A DNA stretch of 64,000 nucleotides from contig OZ038388.1 in NCBI GenBank assembly GCA_964036045.1, positions 3,536,935 through 3,600,934 on the forward strand, written 5' to 3'. Of this stretch, positions 10,177 to 21,215 are shown piece after piece. The DNA is from Eutreptiella sp. 'Long Island Sound 2002'. Taxonomy: Eukaryota; Euglenozoa; Euglenophyceae; Eutreptiales; Eutreptiaceae. The notes below the pieces were generated by a model that ran no database searches, had not been told where the DNA came from, and worked only from the letters and a program-made list of their open reading frames with translations. Within the stretch, counting starts at the first letter, position 1; each line of letters begins with the position of its first letter. A program made the position numbers and the translations under genes.

Positions 10177-10759
10177 CTTCGATGTGGCGCCTCGAGTAGG
10201 GGTTAAGGGCATTTGTGGCATTGAGCCTTGGTTAAGTACACCTTGCGTGGCAGCCCATATGAGTGGCACTAGTCCGTGCACGTTTTGTTGCATTTCACAC
10301 AATTTTGCATTTGGAGGCAGGTCCGTCACCCACCTTATGGACTATGGGACCATCACCCTCCTCACTCTGCTTGAAGCGCAACAAATATAAACAAAGTTCA
10401 TGTGACAGCCAATTCGCCGATTGATGCGTGAAAGTGTTTTGTATGCCAACGCATTGTGTTGTGCATCCACCACACGGCAAACTTGCTAGCTTCTTGCTTG
10501 TGGGCCCAAACATTGTCACACTTTGCAGGAGAGGGAAAATGCAAAGTGCCAGGAAACAAGCAATGATTCATGTCACTGTGTTTTATTGTGCATCCTCTGC
10601 ACAACGCGGAAGCTATGAAGCCTGCTGGAGTTGGCTTCTCTATTGGCCGCAAGCTAGTTCTTTTAGGGGAAGTATTAGCGCAACAAGCAAATTTTTTAGC
10701 CATTTTCCACCAATTGCTCACTTTTGCCCCCCCCCCCCCCCCCCCTAACACATAAATTA
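10177..10759. other. No gene recognised; poly-C tract
   Basis: Only short frames. A run of 19 Cs at 10,727-10,745 precedes the minisatellite array. Confidence 0.4.
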
Positions 10760-11180
10760 CAATTTGAGTGTTCTTTTGAGATGGGGATATGGACGCCCAC
10801 GCTTTCGTGTGGCCCCTCCAGTTGGGTTGATGGATCCCATGCTTTGGTGTGGCCCCTCGTTTTGGGGTCAAGGACTCCCACGCTTTGGTGTGATCTCTCC
10901 AGTAGAGGCTAAGGACTCCCGCGCTTCAGCGTGGCCGTAGAGCCAAGATTAATGGCTTTCACGCTTCAGTGTGGCCTTTCCAATTTCCCTCCCTGGATTG
11001 TGTTCCTACAAGCAGAATAAAAACTTAGACATGGGCTCTACCACTGCTTCGGTGTGGCCCTCGAGTTGGAGCAATGGACTCCCACGCCTTGGTGTGGCCC
11101 CTCGAGCCAGGGTTAAAGACTCTCAAGCTTCACTGTGGCCCCGCGAGTTTGGGTTGAGGACTCCCATGCTTTGCTATGAC
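10760..11180 (+). repeat. ACGCTTTG minisatellite array, locus B
   Basis: About eight copies, spaced about 44 bp, of GGACTCCCACGCTTTGGTGT / GGCCCCTCGAGTTGGGGTTA, interrupted near 10,960-11,030 by unrelated sequence. Same family, opposite strand, as 3.94-4.44 kb. Confidence 0.8.
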
Positions 11181-11354
11181 CCTAAAGCCATGTTTTTTTA
11201 CAAAATTTTGCTTGTAACTTGGTCCGTGTCTAACGGGCAGCATTATCCCTACAAGCGTGGGTGTCGATACATTGTGCACAATAATGCTAGGCTAAGTGTT
11301 TGCACTGCGTGCGCACTGCGTGCATATTGCGCACGCAGAGGCTAGTATACTCAC

Positions 11355-11785
11355 CCAAGAATACCTGTCACCTGTTTACTAGAGGGAAGACTGAAAGGTG
11401 TCAATACCATAGGGTTGGCTAGGTGTCCATCGATACTTCTGGTTGTAGTTATAACCAACAGCATCGTCGAAGAAGATCTGTCCGGTCTTGGTGTCGACTC
11501 GCCACCATCGAGTATCGGCAATCGAGAGCCTTCGAGCGACGATGACCACGTTGACTTCTCTGCAGTTGTGGACGTGGCCATACCAATCGATGATCTTGAG
11601 CATCTCGGTTCGAGAATCACCTTGAAGTCGACCAAGGTTTTGGTGCACGTACTATCTGTCGGGAAGAATCCTCTGCAGGGCGAATTGAACCACCTCTACG
11701 GATACGAGGCTCGCTGCAGTGTCGGCAATGACGACGTCGAGATCCGGGCCGTGTTGATTGTGTACACTTTGTCGATGGGCCTCTT
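11355..11785 (-). pseudogene. Exon-like coding block with an internal TAG
   Basis: The block lies between a good acceptor (CATTTCCCCCTAG, exon from 11785) and a strong donor (ATTCTTGG then GTGAGTAT, exon to 11355). One frame reads as protein for most of its length, including LDVVIADTAASLVSVEVVQF and, later, TRWWRVDTKTGQIFFDD, a Trp-rich patch loosely like a WW-type hairpin. That frame contains one TAG in the middle and stops before the donor. A second frame is open to the donor but is Ser/Arg/Pro-biased. Either the exon is broken or my splice choice is wrong. Confidence 0.35.
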
Positions 11786-12719
11786 CTAGGGGGAAATGGT
11801 TGACAATTCAAATATGCCACATCCTAAATGCTTGGGAAGCCAAAAAAACCCTGGTACGGAACCAAAAACTTGTGAAAAGGGGCCAAGACTAGGGTTCGAG
11901 TATTTGCCGCCATCCAAAACTTCGCACTGCGTGCGCACTGCGTGCATGGCATTCCCCTAGTTGTAGGCATCACAGGCTGTGATGGTTGAGGGGTATGGAC
12001 AACACACGTGCTCACCTCCAATGCATCTCTGCCTCATGTTGCGTGGCGGTTGAGTTGCTTGTATCCATCGAAACGTGAGGAATGTTGCCGCATAAAAAGA
12101 AAAAATTGGGCGTGCTTTGTCATTGATTATTGTGGCAGTGGGTACAAAATAGCAATTCAACAACGGCTTCATATGGGTTGACATTGATGCAATCTTTTCC
12201 CATTTTCTCCACTACTTGGCCCCACAAAAAAAGGTGAACGATGCTGTAAACTTGGTCTCTCTGTTGGCCGTGATTGCTTGCAAGCGATTGATTTTCTACA
12301 AAGTTATGAAAATCGTGGAATTTGGGACACAAAACGGAATCCAAAGATAGCACAAATGAAATGTGCTCCCAGTTTTGTCATCTTTTCCCCATTTAACCCA
12401 CTACTTGGTCCTCGTGTGGACAACAAGCAACTTCTCGAACTCAAAGCCTTCAACACCATAATTACATTTCCTATCAAAGAGTCAAAAAAACGGTTCACTC
12501 GGAAAATGCACCCTAACCATCTACATGTAGTCTGCACGACTTCGTCTCATTTACAATATCTCAAAACGGGGTGTGTGGGTTCTGGGCACAACCCCAATGT
12601 AGTGCAAGCAACCGTGCACGCACTGTGCTTGTGACTCCCTCTTCATCTAACACACACACCCTACACACACGGTTGAGGGGTCAAATTTAGGAAACTCAGT
12701 GCGGAATCATTTTGTCTAC
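11786..12719. other. No gene confirmed
   Basis: A minus block at about 12,015-12,180 ends at a donor-like GGAG/GTGAGC and shares with 13,030-13,080 a segment GCCACGCAASATGAGGCAG (reverse strand). This suggests a duplicated exon-like piece, but no frame is secure. Confidence 0.3.
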
Positions 12720-12905
12720 CAAAGGGGGAATGTTTGCCCGGCGCGCGCCCAGCGCGCTGCTTTTAGATTAGCTATCCCAACTTCAGCCCCAGATTTTACC
12801 CTCTCATGCATAACCCCCCCCCGAGTAGACCACGTTGCACTGCACACCTTCCCTACAAAGCACGTTGCATAATAAAGCAATAGCTGTGAATTCAACTACT
12901 CCAAC
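12720..12905 (+). repeat. Dispersed repeat with GTTTGCCCGGCGCGC, copy 1
   Basis: Shares with 39,310-39,475, in the same orientation and order, GTTTGCCCGGCGCGC, CAGCCCCA..TTTAYCCTC, GAGTAGACC, ACCTTCCCTRCAAAGCA.GT and GAATTCAAC. Confidence 0.65.
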
Positions 12906-12907
12906 TG

Positions 12908-13080
12908 TCATTTGTATTGTACTTCACAAACAAGTGTGGGTGTTAATACATTGAGTACAATAGTGCTCCTTACACTCATCACAAACTGCGACTGGAGTGT
13001 TTCTGACAACACAACACACACAAATTCTGCCTCATCCGCTGCCTCATCTTGCGTGGCGGCCAAGTTGCTTTGGTCAGTCC
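12908..13080 (-). pseudogene. Short coding-like relic
   Basis: Minus frame with an acidic start (AATQDEAADEAEFVCVVLSE) and a hydrophobic end, stopping at 12,908. The flanking CTACAAGCGTGGGTGTCGAT-like segment also occurs near 11,250-11,290, so the block belongs to a duplicated region. No domain is seen. Confidence 0.25.
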
Positions 13081-13205
13081 AAATGGGGACAAAATCAGAC
13101 GTGGCTACCTCACCCTTGCCTTCTCGGGGGCCCAAAAGAGGGCGGCAATGCAATGTCACCCCTGCATTCTCGGGGGTCCCCAACAAAGGGGACAAAATCA
13201 GATCT
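13080..13205 (+). repeat. One unit of the ~112-bp AGAAGTGGCT family
   Basis: Contains ACAAAATCAGACGTGGCTAC, CCTTGCCTTCTCGGGGGCCC and GGGGGTCCCCAACAAAGGGG, matching the array at 4.5-4.8 kb. Confidence 0.75.
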
Positions 13206-13320
13206 CAAAACCTACGCTAGGGGTAACAATGATGCCCCTAGTATCTCAAAGTATGGGTCTCTAGTACGGGCAGACACCGAAATAGCTGCACTGCGCTAAG
13301 TGCGGCCCCTTAGTGCACCC
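13205..13320 (+). repeat. Dispersed repeat ending in GCACTGCGC, copy 1
   Basis: Contains CAATGATGCCCCTAGTATCT, CAAAGTATGGGTCTCTAGTA and TGCACTGCGCTAAGTGC. Related copies lie at 38,790-38,930 (plus) and 43,685-43,860 (minus). Confidence 0.75.
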
Positions 13321-13729
13321 GCTAAAAGGTCACCGGTGGGACACGGGTCGAAAAAGATGCCCAGCGCGCGCATGGCGCGCGTCCGGCGTGCTAACGCTCC
13401 CCCAAAATGATGATTTCAAAACGGTCAAAGTTCCAATTTCATGCATTGCAGTATGCTACATGAATACCCCTGCAAAAGGTCAAAAGCACTCATGCTTGAT
13501 TTTAACCTCACAACCCTCTTCGAGGTTATTTAGTTTCAAGCCAACAAAGCAACAAATACACTGAGGTTGATGCAGCGCAAGCACCCTTCTTGCTGTCTTA
13601 GTCTCGAGATGCAAACTCAAATAAAAAAAAACGCATAGCAATATTGCATACAAAATAGATGCAGTATTCCACACAAGAAGTAACCCTTTCAGCAAGCTTT
13701 AAAGTTTGGTAGACACCTACATAAATCAT

Positions 13730-14745
13730 TGAAGCCTGGATACCACATGGTAGTCGAAATAGCTCTCGAAATCCACGATCAGAGCTCTTCATTGCTACAG
13801 CTGACCCATGGGAGGCCGTGGTAGCTGACATACAACACAGTGTAGAAAAACGCTAGAAAATACAGCGGGAGCCTGCCATGCCCAATCCCTGTGTGCTCTG
13901 ACACACAAAACAAAAGAGAAGGGTGATAGAGACAAATGTAATAATCAAATCAGACCCTGGCAGGGAGGTGTTCAATTTCGTAATTTCCTTTTTGGTGTTC
14001 CCAGCAAAGCGTGCAGATACAGGAGCTCTCAGGCTTCTCCCAGATCATGGGTACATGCAGACCATACAGGAGTTCAACTTAGTTTGACCCAGACCTGTGA
14101 ATCGGCGAAGCCTGCTGACCACATGGTAGTCCAAAAAGCTGTCAAAATCCACGATCAGAACTGTACGATTCTACAGATGCCCCATGGGAGGCCATGGTAG
14201 CCGTCATACAACACAGTGTAGAAAACCGCTGGGAAATGCAGTGGGAGTCTGCCATGCCCAACCCCTGTGTGCTCTGACACACAAAACAAAAGAGAAGGGT
14301 AATAGAGACAAATATAATTAAATCAGACCCTGGCAGGGAGGTGCTCAATTTCGCAATTTCCTTTTTGGTGTACCCAGCAAAGCGTGCGTACACAGAAGCT
14401 CTCAAGCTTGCATGGGGATATTTTGCACTGCCAAAAAGGCCCCTATATATGGGCACGGGGACATTTTGCACTGCCAAACAGGCCCCTATAAAAGGGCATG
14501 GGGACACTTGGCACTGCCAAGGCCCCTATATATGGGCTTCTCCCGGATCGTGGGTACATGCAGACGATACAGGAGTTCAACCCAACTGTGCAAATTTAGT
14601 CTGACCCAGGCCTAGGTGAGTCGGTTGGGGTGAGTTGGCGAGGCCTGCTTATCACATGGTAGTGGAGACAGCTCACACAATCCAGGATCAGCTGTGCGAT
14701 TCTACAGATGCCCATGGGATGCCATGGCACCGGATATACAATGCC
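13730..14745. repeat. Tandem repeat, ~373-bp unit, two full copies and a partial third
   Basis: CACATGGTAGT recurs at about 13,745, 14,118 and 14,655. Each copy continues through GATCAGA, CCATGGGAGGCC, GTGTGCTCTGACACACAAAA and CAGACCCTGGCAGGGAGGTG. The second unit is longer because of a nested 39-bp repeat and small insertions. Open frames here are not conserved between copies. Confidence 0.85.
14413..14540 (+). repeat. Nested ~45-bp triplet repeat
   Basis: Three copies of CATGGGGACATTTTGCACTG then CCAAAMAGGCCCCTATATAT sit inside the second unit of the surrounding tandem array and are absent from the first. Confidence 0.8.
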
Positions 14746-15579
14746 CACACTACACCCACTTCAGCAGCTGCAATTGTTGTTGATTAGTGTAGACCGCTCA
14801 CAATATCAGGATGAGCATGCAGTTTGCTGCATGGGAGGAAACTGGTGCCAGTCTGTGGCAGTGGTTTGTTTTGCAATGAGCCAGCAGCCGAGATGCTGAG
14901 ACCAGCGGAACGTAGCACACCGTGGTTGATTGCTTAATTGGGCATCCGGTGCGTTTGTAGTCACGCCTTTGGAGAGCCAAATAACTTACAAATGAAACGG
15001 GAGGAGCCACGCATGTTCCACCATACCATGGTTTGGTTTGGTGGGCTGAGCTGGGACGGCGTGATGAATATTCTTCACGCGGTGCTCAGAGCCCAGAGAA
15101 ATTGCACGTGACCCTGGGAGTAACTTCCTCGTGGTGCCTTGGCGATCACTTTTACATGCGCGCTGGATCAGTGGACACTTTGATGTATGACATCAGTTCA
15201 TAAAGTGAGAGAAAGGGAGCTTTCCGAGGGAGCATTTGGAGCGAGGAGAAATACTATAAAACAGTACCTGATGTCCAGATGGCATGAAGCTGGACCACAA
15301 TTGGTGGGCCAGGGGATAAAAAGCTGCATACGAGACAACCACACGAAACCACAAATCACGCAAATGCGGACTCCTGAAACTTGCTATGGTCATCCCTGTC
15401 AGTACGTCTAATCTAAGTGGTTGCGCAATTCCTCGTGGCATTCTTTCCTCCCTGCAGGTTCCGTGTTGGGGTGACTGTTAGGGCGACGTTACGTGTAACT
15501 TTTCGACTGCAAAAGCAGTACCAATAAAATCAAGGGAGGGGCGGGCGTTTGAATGGTGGGGCACCTGCCCTCCCGCCAC
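14746..15579. other. No gene recognised
   Basis: Short frames only; no repeat or domain stands out. Confidence 0.35.
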
Positions 15580-17420
15580 ATACACACAGGCAACACACAT
15601 CGGGCAGCGTGAATGTCAAGCTCCGCCTTGTACCTCTGTTCATTCTGGGTGACTCATTCCACAGCTAATGAAACCTGCAGAATTCTAGGGATATTATGGG
15701 AACACGCGTGCGCAAGCACACGCACACACACACACACACGCACACATATGGGCGCACGCAGACATACACAAAACAATACCATCACTACCTCCATTACCAC
15801 CAGCAACAACAACAACACTCACACAACACCCACAGACATACCACACACACCCAGTACACACTGCAGCTCCCGGACACTACCCCAAAATGCCCTGGTCTAC
15901 GTAGCAGGCCCGCAGCTGGTCCTCACTGGCGGTTGCGTTGCACAGAATCTGCAACGGAGAATCAGCCCACATCAGAGATCACAGGACACAGGCAGAGGGG
16001 TCAGGGATACTCAGCTCAAGGGAGGGGCAGGCATTTGAAGGGCATGGCGCCTGCCCTCCCAAGTGGTTGTGCATTGGGGTTGATGCAAAGATAACCAGAT
16101 GAATGTTGCAACGCGAAGACCCAGTCAAAATGACCGCTACGTATGTGAGACCTGGCAGGCATTCTGTGGCACATTCATGCTGTCAATCAGCACCCATACA
16201 CACTTACCGAAAAGGCTGAAAGCACAACAACAGGAACACACTTACACCACATACACACAGGCGACACACATAGGGGCAACATCAATAACAAGCTGCACCA
16301 GGCTGAATGCTACCCGTACTTCTGTTCACTCTGGGTGACTCGTTCCACCACTAATGAAACCTGCAGAATATTAAGCATACTATGGGCACATGCGTGCACA
16401 AGCACATGCACACATGCGCGCGCGCATATGCAAAGACACACACACACACACACACACACACACGTAGATGACCAAACCAAAAAAAGCGACCAAATCCCAG
16501 CACAACCAAAAGCAGGGCAGGCACTGGTCGGAGGTAGAATCTCGTCAGGCCACTGACAGTGAAAGAAAAGTCATGACCATCGGCGACTAGGCGCCTTTCG
16601 GAAGTAGCAGCTGGAGAGCAGTGCACTGAAAATCTGCGAAGCAATGGTATACTGCACTGCCTCTTGCAGTGCCTCACTCGTTTAAAGTCAAAGCCGAGCG
16701 GGAACACAAGGTACGCCTATGCGTGGTGAGGCCTGTATGCACTATGCGCGCGCACACACACGCAGACATACACAAAACAATACCATCACTACCTCCATTA
16801 CCACCAGGAACAACAACAACACTCACACAACACCACAGACATACCACACACACCCAGTACACACTGCAGCTCCCGGACACTACCCCAAAATGCCCTGGTC
16901 TACGTAGCAGGCCCGCAGCTGGTCCTCACTGGCGGTTGCGTGGCAGAATCAGTCCACTGCCCCTGCAATCGGAGATCACAAGACACAGGCAGAGGGGTCA
17001 GGGATACTCAGCTCAAGGGAGGGGCAGGCATTTGAAGGGCCTGGCGCCTGCCCTCCCAAGTGGGTGCATTGGGGTTGATGGCGTGAACAAGAGCAAAGAT
17101 AACCAGATGGAGGTTGCTGTGGGAAGAACCAGTCAAAATGACCGCTACGTATGTGAGACCTGGTAGGCATTCTGTGGCACATTCGTGCTGTCAATCAGCA
17201 CCCATGCACAAACGCACGCACACACTCACCAATCAGGCTGAAAGCAACCACAGGCACGCCCAGACGCCACATACACACAGGCAACACACGTGGGGGCAAG
17301 GTGAATGTCATGCTGCTCCAGGCTGAATGCTACCCGTACCTCTATTCACTCCGGTGACTTGGTCCACCGCTCATGAAACTGCAGAATATCAAGGATACTA
17401 TGAAAACACACCTGAGCAAC
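15580..17420. repeat. Degenerate ~0.7-1 kb tandem duplication with CA microsatellites
   Basis: The segment ACACACAGGCRACACACRT ... ATGAAACCTGCAGAATAT recurs at about 15,583, 16,250 and 17,270, each time followed by (CA)n. CACTACCCCAAAATGCCCTG ... GGTCCTCACTGGCGGTTGCG recurs at about 15,877 and 16,878 and, as a further copy, at 20,728. On the minus strand this last piece reads as the same short peptide (ASEDQL..AC.VDQG.LG). These may be duplicated exons with microsatellite-filled introns. Confidence 0.75.
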
Positions 17421-17471
17421 ACGCGCGTGCACACACACACACACACACGCGCGCGCACTTTTGTTACCACC

Positions 17472-17510
<39 letters not shown>

Positions 17511-17519
17511 CACACGACA

Positions 17520-17895
17520 AAGCGGTGTGGCAGCGTATTGCAGGATACCCACTGCCCACTGCCCCCTTGGAGTGTGGCAATGTACTTGAAGGATACCCAC
17601 TGCGCACAGTCCCATGTCGGAAGGCAGTGTACAAAAGCCGACTTCTTGCCCACTGCCCCTTGGGTATCCTTCAATACACTGCTGCGCTGCATGGGGTAGA
17701 AGGTAGTGTGTATCCTTCAATGCACCCTTGCAGTGGGGGGGGGGGGGGGGGGTGAGGAGTGGGTCTTCTAGGTAGGGGGCAGCAGGCATTGGGTATCATT
17801 CAATCGAACGCCACACTCCAAGGGGGAGTGGGCACCGGGTATCTTTTGGTACACTACCGCACTTCAGGGGGAGTGGGCAGCCCCCTAGTCTTCGA
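17520..17895. repeat. ~55-bp minisatellite, block 1
   Basis: Copies of GGATACCCACTGCCCACTGC and GTGTGGCAATGTACTTGAAG at 50-60 bp spacing, partly inverted near 17,645-17,730, with a run of 18 Gs at 17,735-17,752. Confidence 0.7.
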
Positions 17896-18364
17896 CCACT
17901 AGTACTCGGCAAGTTCAATGGTACAAATTGGAGTGTTTGTTCTATATTTTTCTGTTTATGGGGAAGAAACGGGAGGTTACCAAGTTGCGAGCCCCTAACA
18001 TAATTTCACTACAACTCTTCCCCTTAATGCACTCCCGTCAAGCTTCTCCTAGCCCACTTACTATTGTTCTTTCTCTCCCTCTTCTCGTTGGAATAAAAGA
18101 TTTTGGGGTGCAGAGTATTCCAATTTTTTTGATGAAGTCGAAGATGACTACACAAAAATCTGCATTTTGGATTCGCAATTTTTGAGCTAACGATGCAGAG
18201 CAAACCAATGAGAGCTGTGTTGCAAAAAGCTTGGACAAAGTGCATTCCAGTGTATGAAGTTGATGGAAATGAAAGAGGAGGAGTACAACTGCAAAACCTC
18301 CATTTTCGGCCTCATGAAAATGACCCATTAGGAAGCTAGCCTGTCTCTGTACCACTGAACTTGT
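17896..18364. other. No gene recognised
   Basis: AT-rich spacer between two minisatellite blocks. Confidence 0.4.
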
Positions 18365-19260
18365 TGGCAACCCACTATCCCCTACCCCCTACAGTGCGGT
18401 GTGCATTGCAGCAGTGTACATAAGGATACACACTACCCAATGCCCCTTGCAATGCAGCAGTTTACTGAAGGAAACCCGGTGCCCACTAGCCCTTGCAATG
18501 CGGTCAATGCGGTAGTGTAATGAAGGATATCAAATGCCTGTTGCCCCCTACAGTGCAGCAGTGTATGGTGGGATGCCCACTGCCCATTGCCCCTTGGAAT
18601 GTAGCAGTGTGCCCTTGGATAGCCACTCCCTAGTGTGGTTGTGTACAAAAGGATTGGCACTACTGAGTGCCCACTATAGTGCAGTAGTGTATTGAAGGAT
18701 TTACACAGCCCATGGCCCATTGCTGTGCGGCAGTGTAATAAAGGATTTACATTGCCCACTACCCGCTGCAGTGCGGTAGTGTACTGAAAGATTTACACTA
18801 CCCACTGCCCGCTAGAACACAGTAGTCTGGGGAAAGATTCACACTGCCCAATGCCCAATGCCCCTTGCAAGGAGGCAATGTACAAACGGATTTACACCAC
18901 CTACTTCCCCGTGCAGTGCGGCAGTGTACCAAGGGGGGCCTGCTACTCACGGCAAGCTGCGGTGCAGTAGTGTATTGAAGGACTCACACTGCCCATTGTC
19001 TCACCTTGTAGTGAGGCAGTTTATTGAACGATATACAGCACCCCGCTACCCACTGGATTGTGTTAGTGTGCTAAAGAAATCCCACGGCCCACTACCCCTT
19101 AGAGTGAGGCAATGTATTGAAGCATTTGTACTACCCACTGCCACTTGCAACAACGCTGCATACTAAAACATTTACACTGCCTACTACCCTTGCAATGAGG
19201 CAGTGCACAAAAGGATTCACACTGCTCAGTGCAGTGCGGCAGTGTACAAACAAATTCTAT
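18365..19260. repeat. ~55-bp minisatellite, block 2
   Basis: About fifteen degenerate copies of GCAGTGTANTGAAGGATTTA / CACTGCCCACTGCCCCTTGC. Same family as 17,520-17,895 and 19,690-19,870. Confidence 0.8.
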
Positions 19261-19689
19261 TGCCTTTGGCAAGGCACCTCGAAGAGCGTGCTAGGACACT
19301 AGAGTTAGTCAGTCCAGCAAGCAGGTATTTCGGCGGCTAGTTAGTCAGGTAGGCAGACCGTGAGGAAAACAAGCAGGCAAGCAGATGGCAAGAAACATGC
19401 AGTTTGGTGTTTTGGTGGCGGCCTACATCTACGGGTGAAGGAGCACAATCTGGGGAGTGGCATCATGGCCGAGCGGATAGAGCACCAAGTTGTTAATCAA
19501 CACTCCTGGGATCGAAATCTTGGGCGCCAAGCCGTTGCGACTTCTGTCACCACGTTCCGTTTTGCAAACCAAGGTTCCAATCCTTCTACACACAAAACTT
19601 TTGACCTTGGAGCATGCTATGTGAATGGCCCCCAAATAGTGGGGTATACGGTGCCCGTGCATGCACTCGATCAAATAACCATCTTCGAG

Positions 19690-19870
19690 GTGATTTACAC
19701 TACCCAATGCCCACTGCATTGCGGCAATGCGTTGGAGGTTTGCCATTTTTCACCGCTTCGCCACTATTTACAGCGTGGCTTGACTTGAATGATTGGTAGT
19801 GCCCACTACTTCCTACGGTGTGGCTAGGCATTGAAGCATTGTCACTGCCAGTTGCCGCCTGCAATTTAGG
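19690..19870. repeat. ~55-bp minisatellite, block 3
   Basis: Three worn copies with ACTACCCAATGCCCACTGCA and TGCGGCAATGCGTTGGAGG. It begins directly at the end of a hairpin-containing motif (CATCTTCGAGGTGATTTACA). Confidence 0.6.
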
Positions 19871-20449
19871 AGGAGGAGGAGATGCGGTCCCCCTTAGGGA
19901 GCACCCGCTCTCTAGCCGGCCCCCGCCAACTTGGGCGCGTTGTGTGGAGGGTCTCCGGTTTGAGAACTGCGAAACAAGAACAAAGCACGAAAAGCGGTTG
20001 GAGAAAACTCCTCAGGAGAGAGCTTCCTCTCTTCCGAGCTACAGAGCAGCCCTAGACGTCTGTTGGTCTGTCAAAGAGTGCGCAATGATGCGATCATATG
20101 CAAGCACATCCCTTCACCACACCTAAATAAATCCACAAAGGAGTTCGTGTTTTTTACCCACCAATCTATCTACCGTCTATTTACAGTCTGTGTTAGGTGC
20201 AACCACCTGACCACACTCACACAAAGGACATTCAGGGGCCAGGACACATGCGGCTGAGGAGAGCGGCATCATGGCACCAAGGGGCCTCGTACCCCTTTGG
20301 CCTAAACTCCTGCGGAATTACTTTGTCAGTGTACAGTCCCACCTCCCACATTGTTCTGTGACAGCCAATGCAAAAGCTTTTTATATGCTCGGGTCCGCAT
20401 GCATGGCAGGTGATGGGCAGCGGCATATGCCATGCGCATAGTGTTCTCC
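19871..20449. other. No gene recognised
   Basis: GGAGGAGATGCGGTCCCCC at about 19,875 is shared with 29,500, at the low-coordinate edge of the EEP-bearing relic. Nothing else is identified. Confidence 0.3.
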
Positions 20450-20645
20450 ATGCACACACACAGACACACACACACACACACACAAATACACACACACACA
20501 CACACATGGACACACACACACAGACACACAGACACGCAAACACACGCACCTACACAAACACACACACACACACACAACAGGACCATCACTAACCCCATCA
20601 CCAGTAGCAACAACAACAACAACAACAAAAACAACAGCAGCAACA
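20450..20645. repeat. (CA)n and (CAA)n microsatellites
   Basis: Interrupted CA repeat to about 20,577, then CAACAACAACAACAAC at about 20,607-20,640. The long Val/Cys or Thr/His frames here are microsatellite artefacts. Confidence 0.9.
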
Positions 20646-20728
20646 ACATCAGCATCAACACCCATGCGACACCCACAGACATACCATTCACACAACGCAC
20701 CCCCAGTACAGACTGCAGCTCGCAGACA

Positions 20729-20968
20729 CTACCCCAAAACGCCCTGGTCTACGCAGCAGGCCTGCAGCTGGTCCTCACTGGCAGTTGCGGTGCACAGAAT
20801 CTGCACCGGAGAATCAGCCCACTGCCCCTGCAACCGGGGGTCTGGGATGGCTGTATCACAGCACCGGAGGTCGACACAGCACTCTTTCTTATCGTCGAAC
20901 AGGTCGAAGCGGTACCTCTTGTCCCCACAGTTGATGGGGCTTCCAAATAAACTGTCCATGGTCTTCCC
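20729..20968 (-). CDS. Cys-rich exon candidate, unknown protein
   Basis: The acceptor TTTCCACTCTCAG places the first base at 20,968. The frame gives about 79 codons: TMDSLFGSPINCGDKRYRFD, then Cys pairs (ECCVD, RCCDT) and the repeated ASEDQL..ACCVDQGVLG segment, ending at TAG (20,729). A GTGAGG and a GTAGAC inside could be earlier donors. The last ~30 residues are the piece duplicated at 15.9 and 16.9 kb. The Cys density would fit a secreted or extracellular module, but no family is recognised. Confidence 0.45.
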   Translation of the reverse strand, partial: GKTMDSLFGSPINCGDKRYRFDLFDDKKECCVDLRCCDTAIPDPRLQGQWADSPVQILCTATASEDQLQACCVDQGVLG

Positions 20969-21124
20969 CTGAGAGTGGAAATCCGGCATTTGCACAAACA
21001 GGCGGACAGGAAGGACACAGAGGCTGTGCCAGACAGATAGCAGAGCTTATGTGCTTGCTGCAGTGTATAGTTTGTCCTCTAGGATGAAAGCATTGACAAA
21101 TCATAAAGAAAATAGCAATAAGAA

Positions 21125-21215
21125 AAATCAATTGGGGGGGTATGTGGCATTTTCCCCTATATACGCCTGCCTGGCTTTGATCTAACAACCTCTGCGAGGT
21201 GATTTTGAGGTTTTC
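21125..21215 (+). repeat. Hairpin-ended dispersed repeat (short copy)
   Basis: GGGGGGGTATGTGGCATTTT, CCCCTATATACGCCTGCCTG, GCTTTGATCTAACAACCTCT then GCGAGGTGATTTTG. The end contains a perfect short stem, ACCTC-TGC-GAGGT. Relatives lie at 19.63, 26.04, 26.64 and (inverted) 38.16 kb. Confidence 0.7.

Noticed and set aside
18365-19260. CRISPR-like array
   Set aside because: The unit is degenerate, with no constant repeat separated by unique spacers, and the genome is eukaryotic; it is a minisatellite.
19445-19520. Possible tRNA-Asn-like segment (GGCCGAGCGGATAGAGCACC then TTGTTAATC)
   Set aside because: A D-arm-like start and a GTT triplet are present, but the anticodon stem does not pair with a 7-base loop and no acceptor stem closes. 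At most it is a worn tRNA-derived piece.
20326-20700. Val/Cys-rich and Thr/His-rich ORFs
   Set aside because: They are translations of CA and CAA microsatellites.
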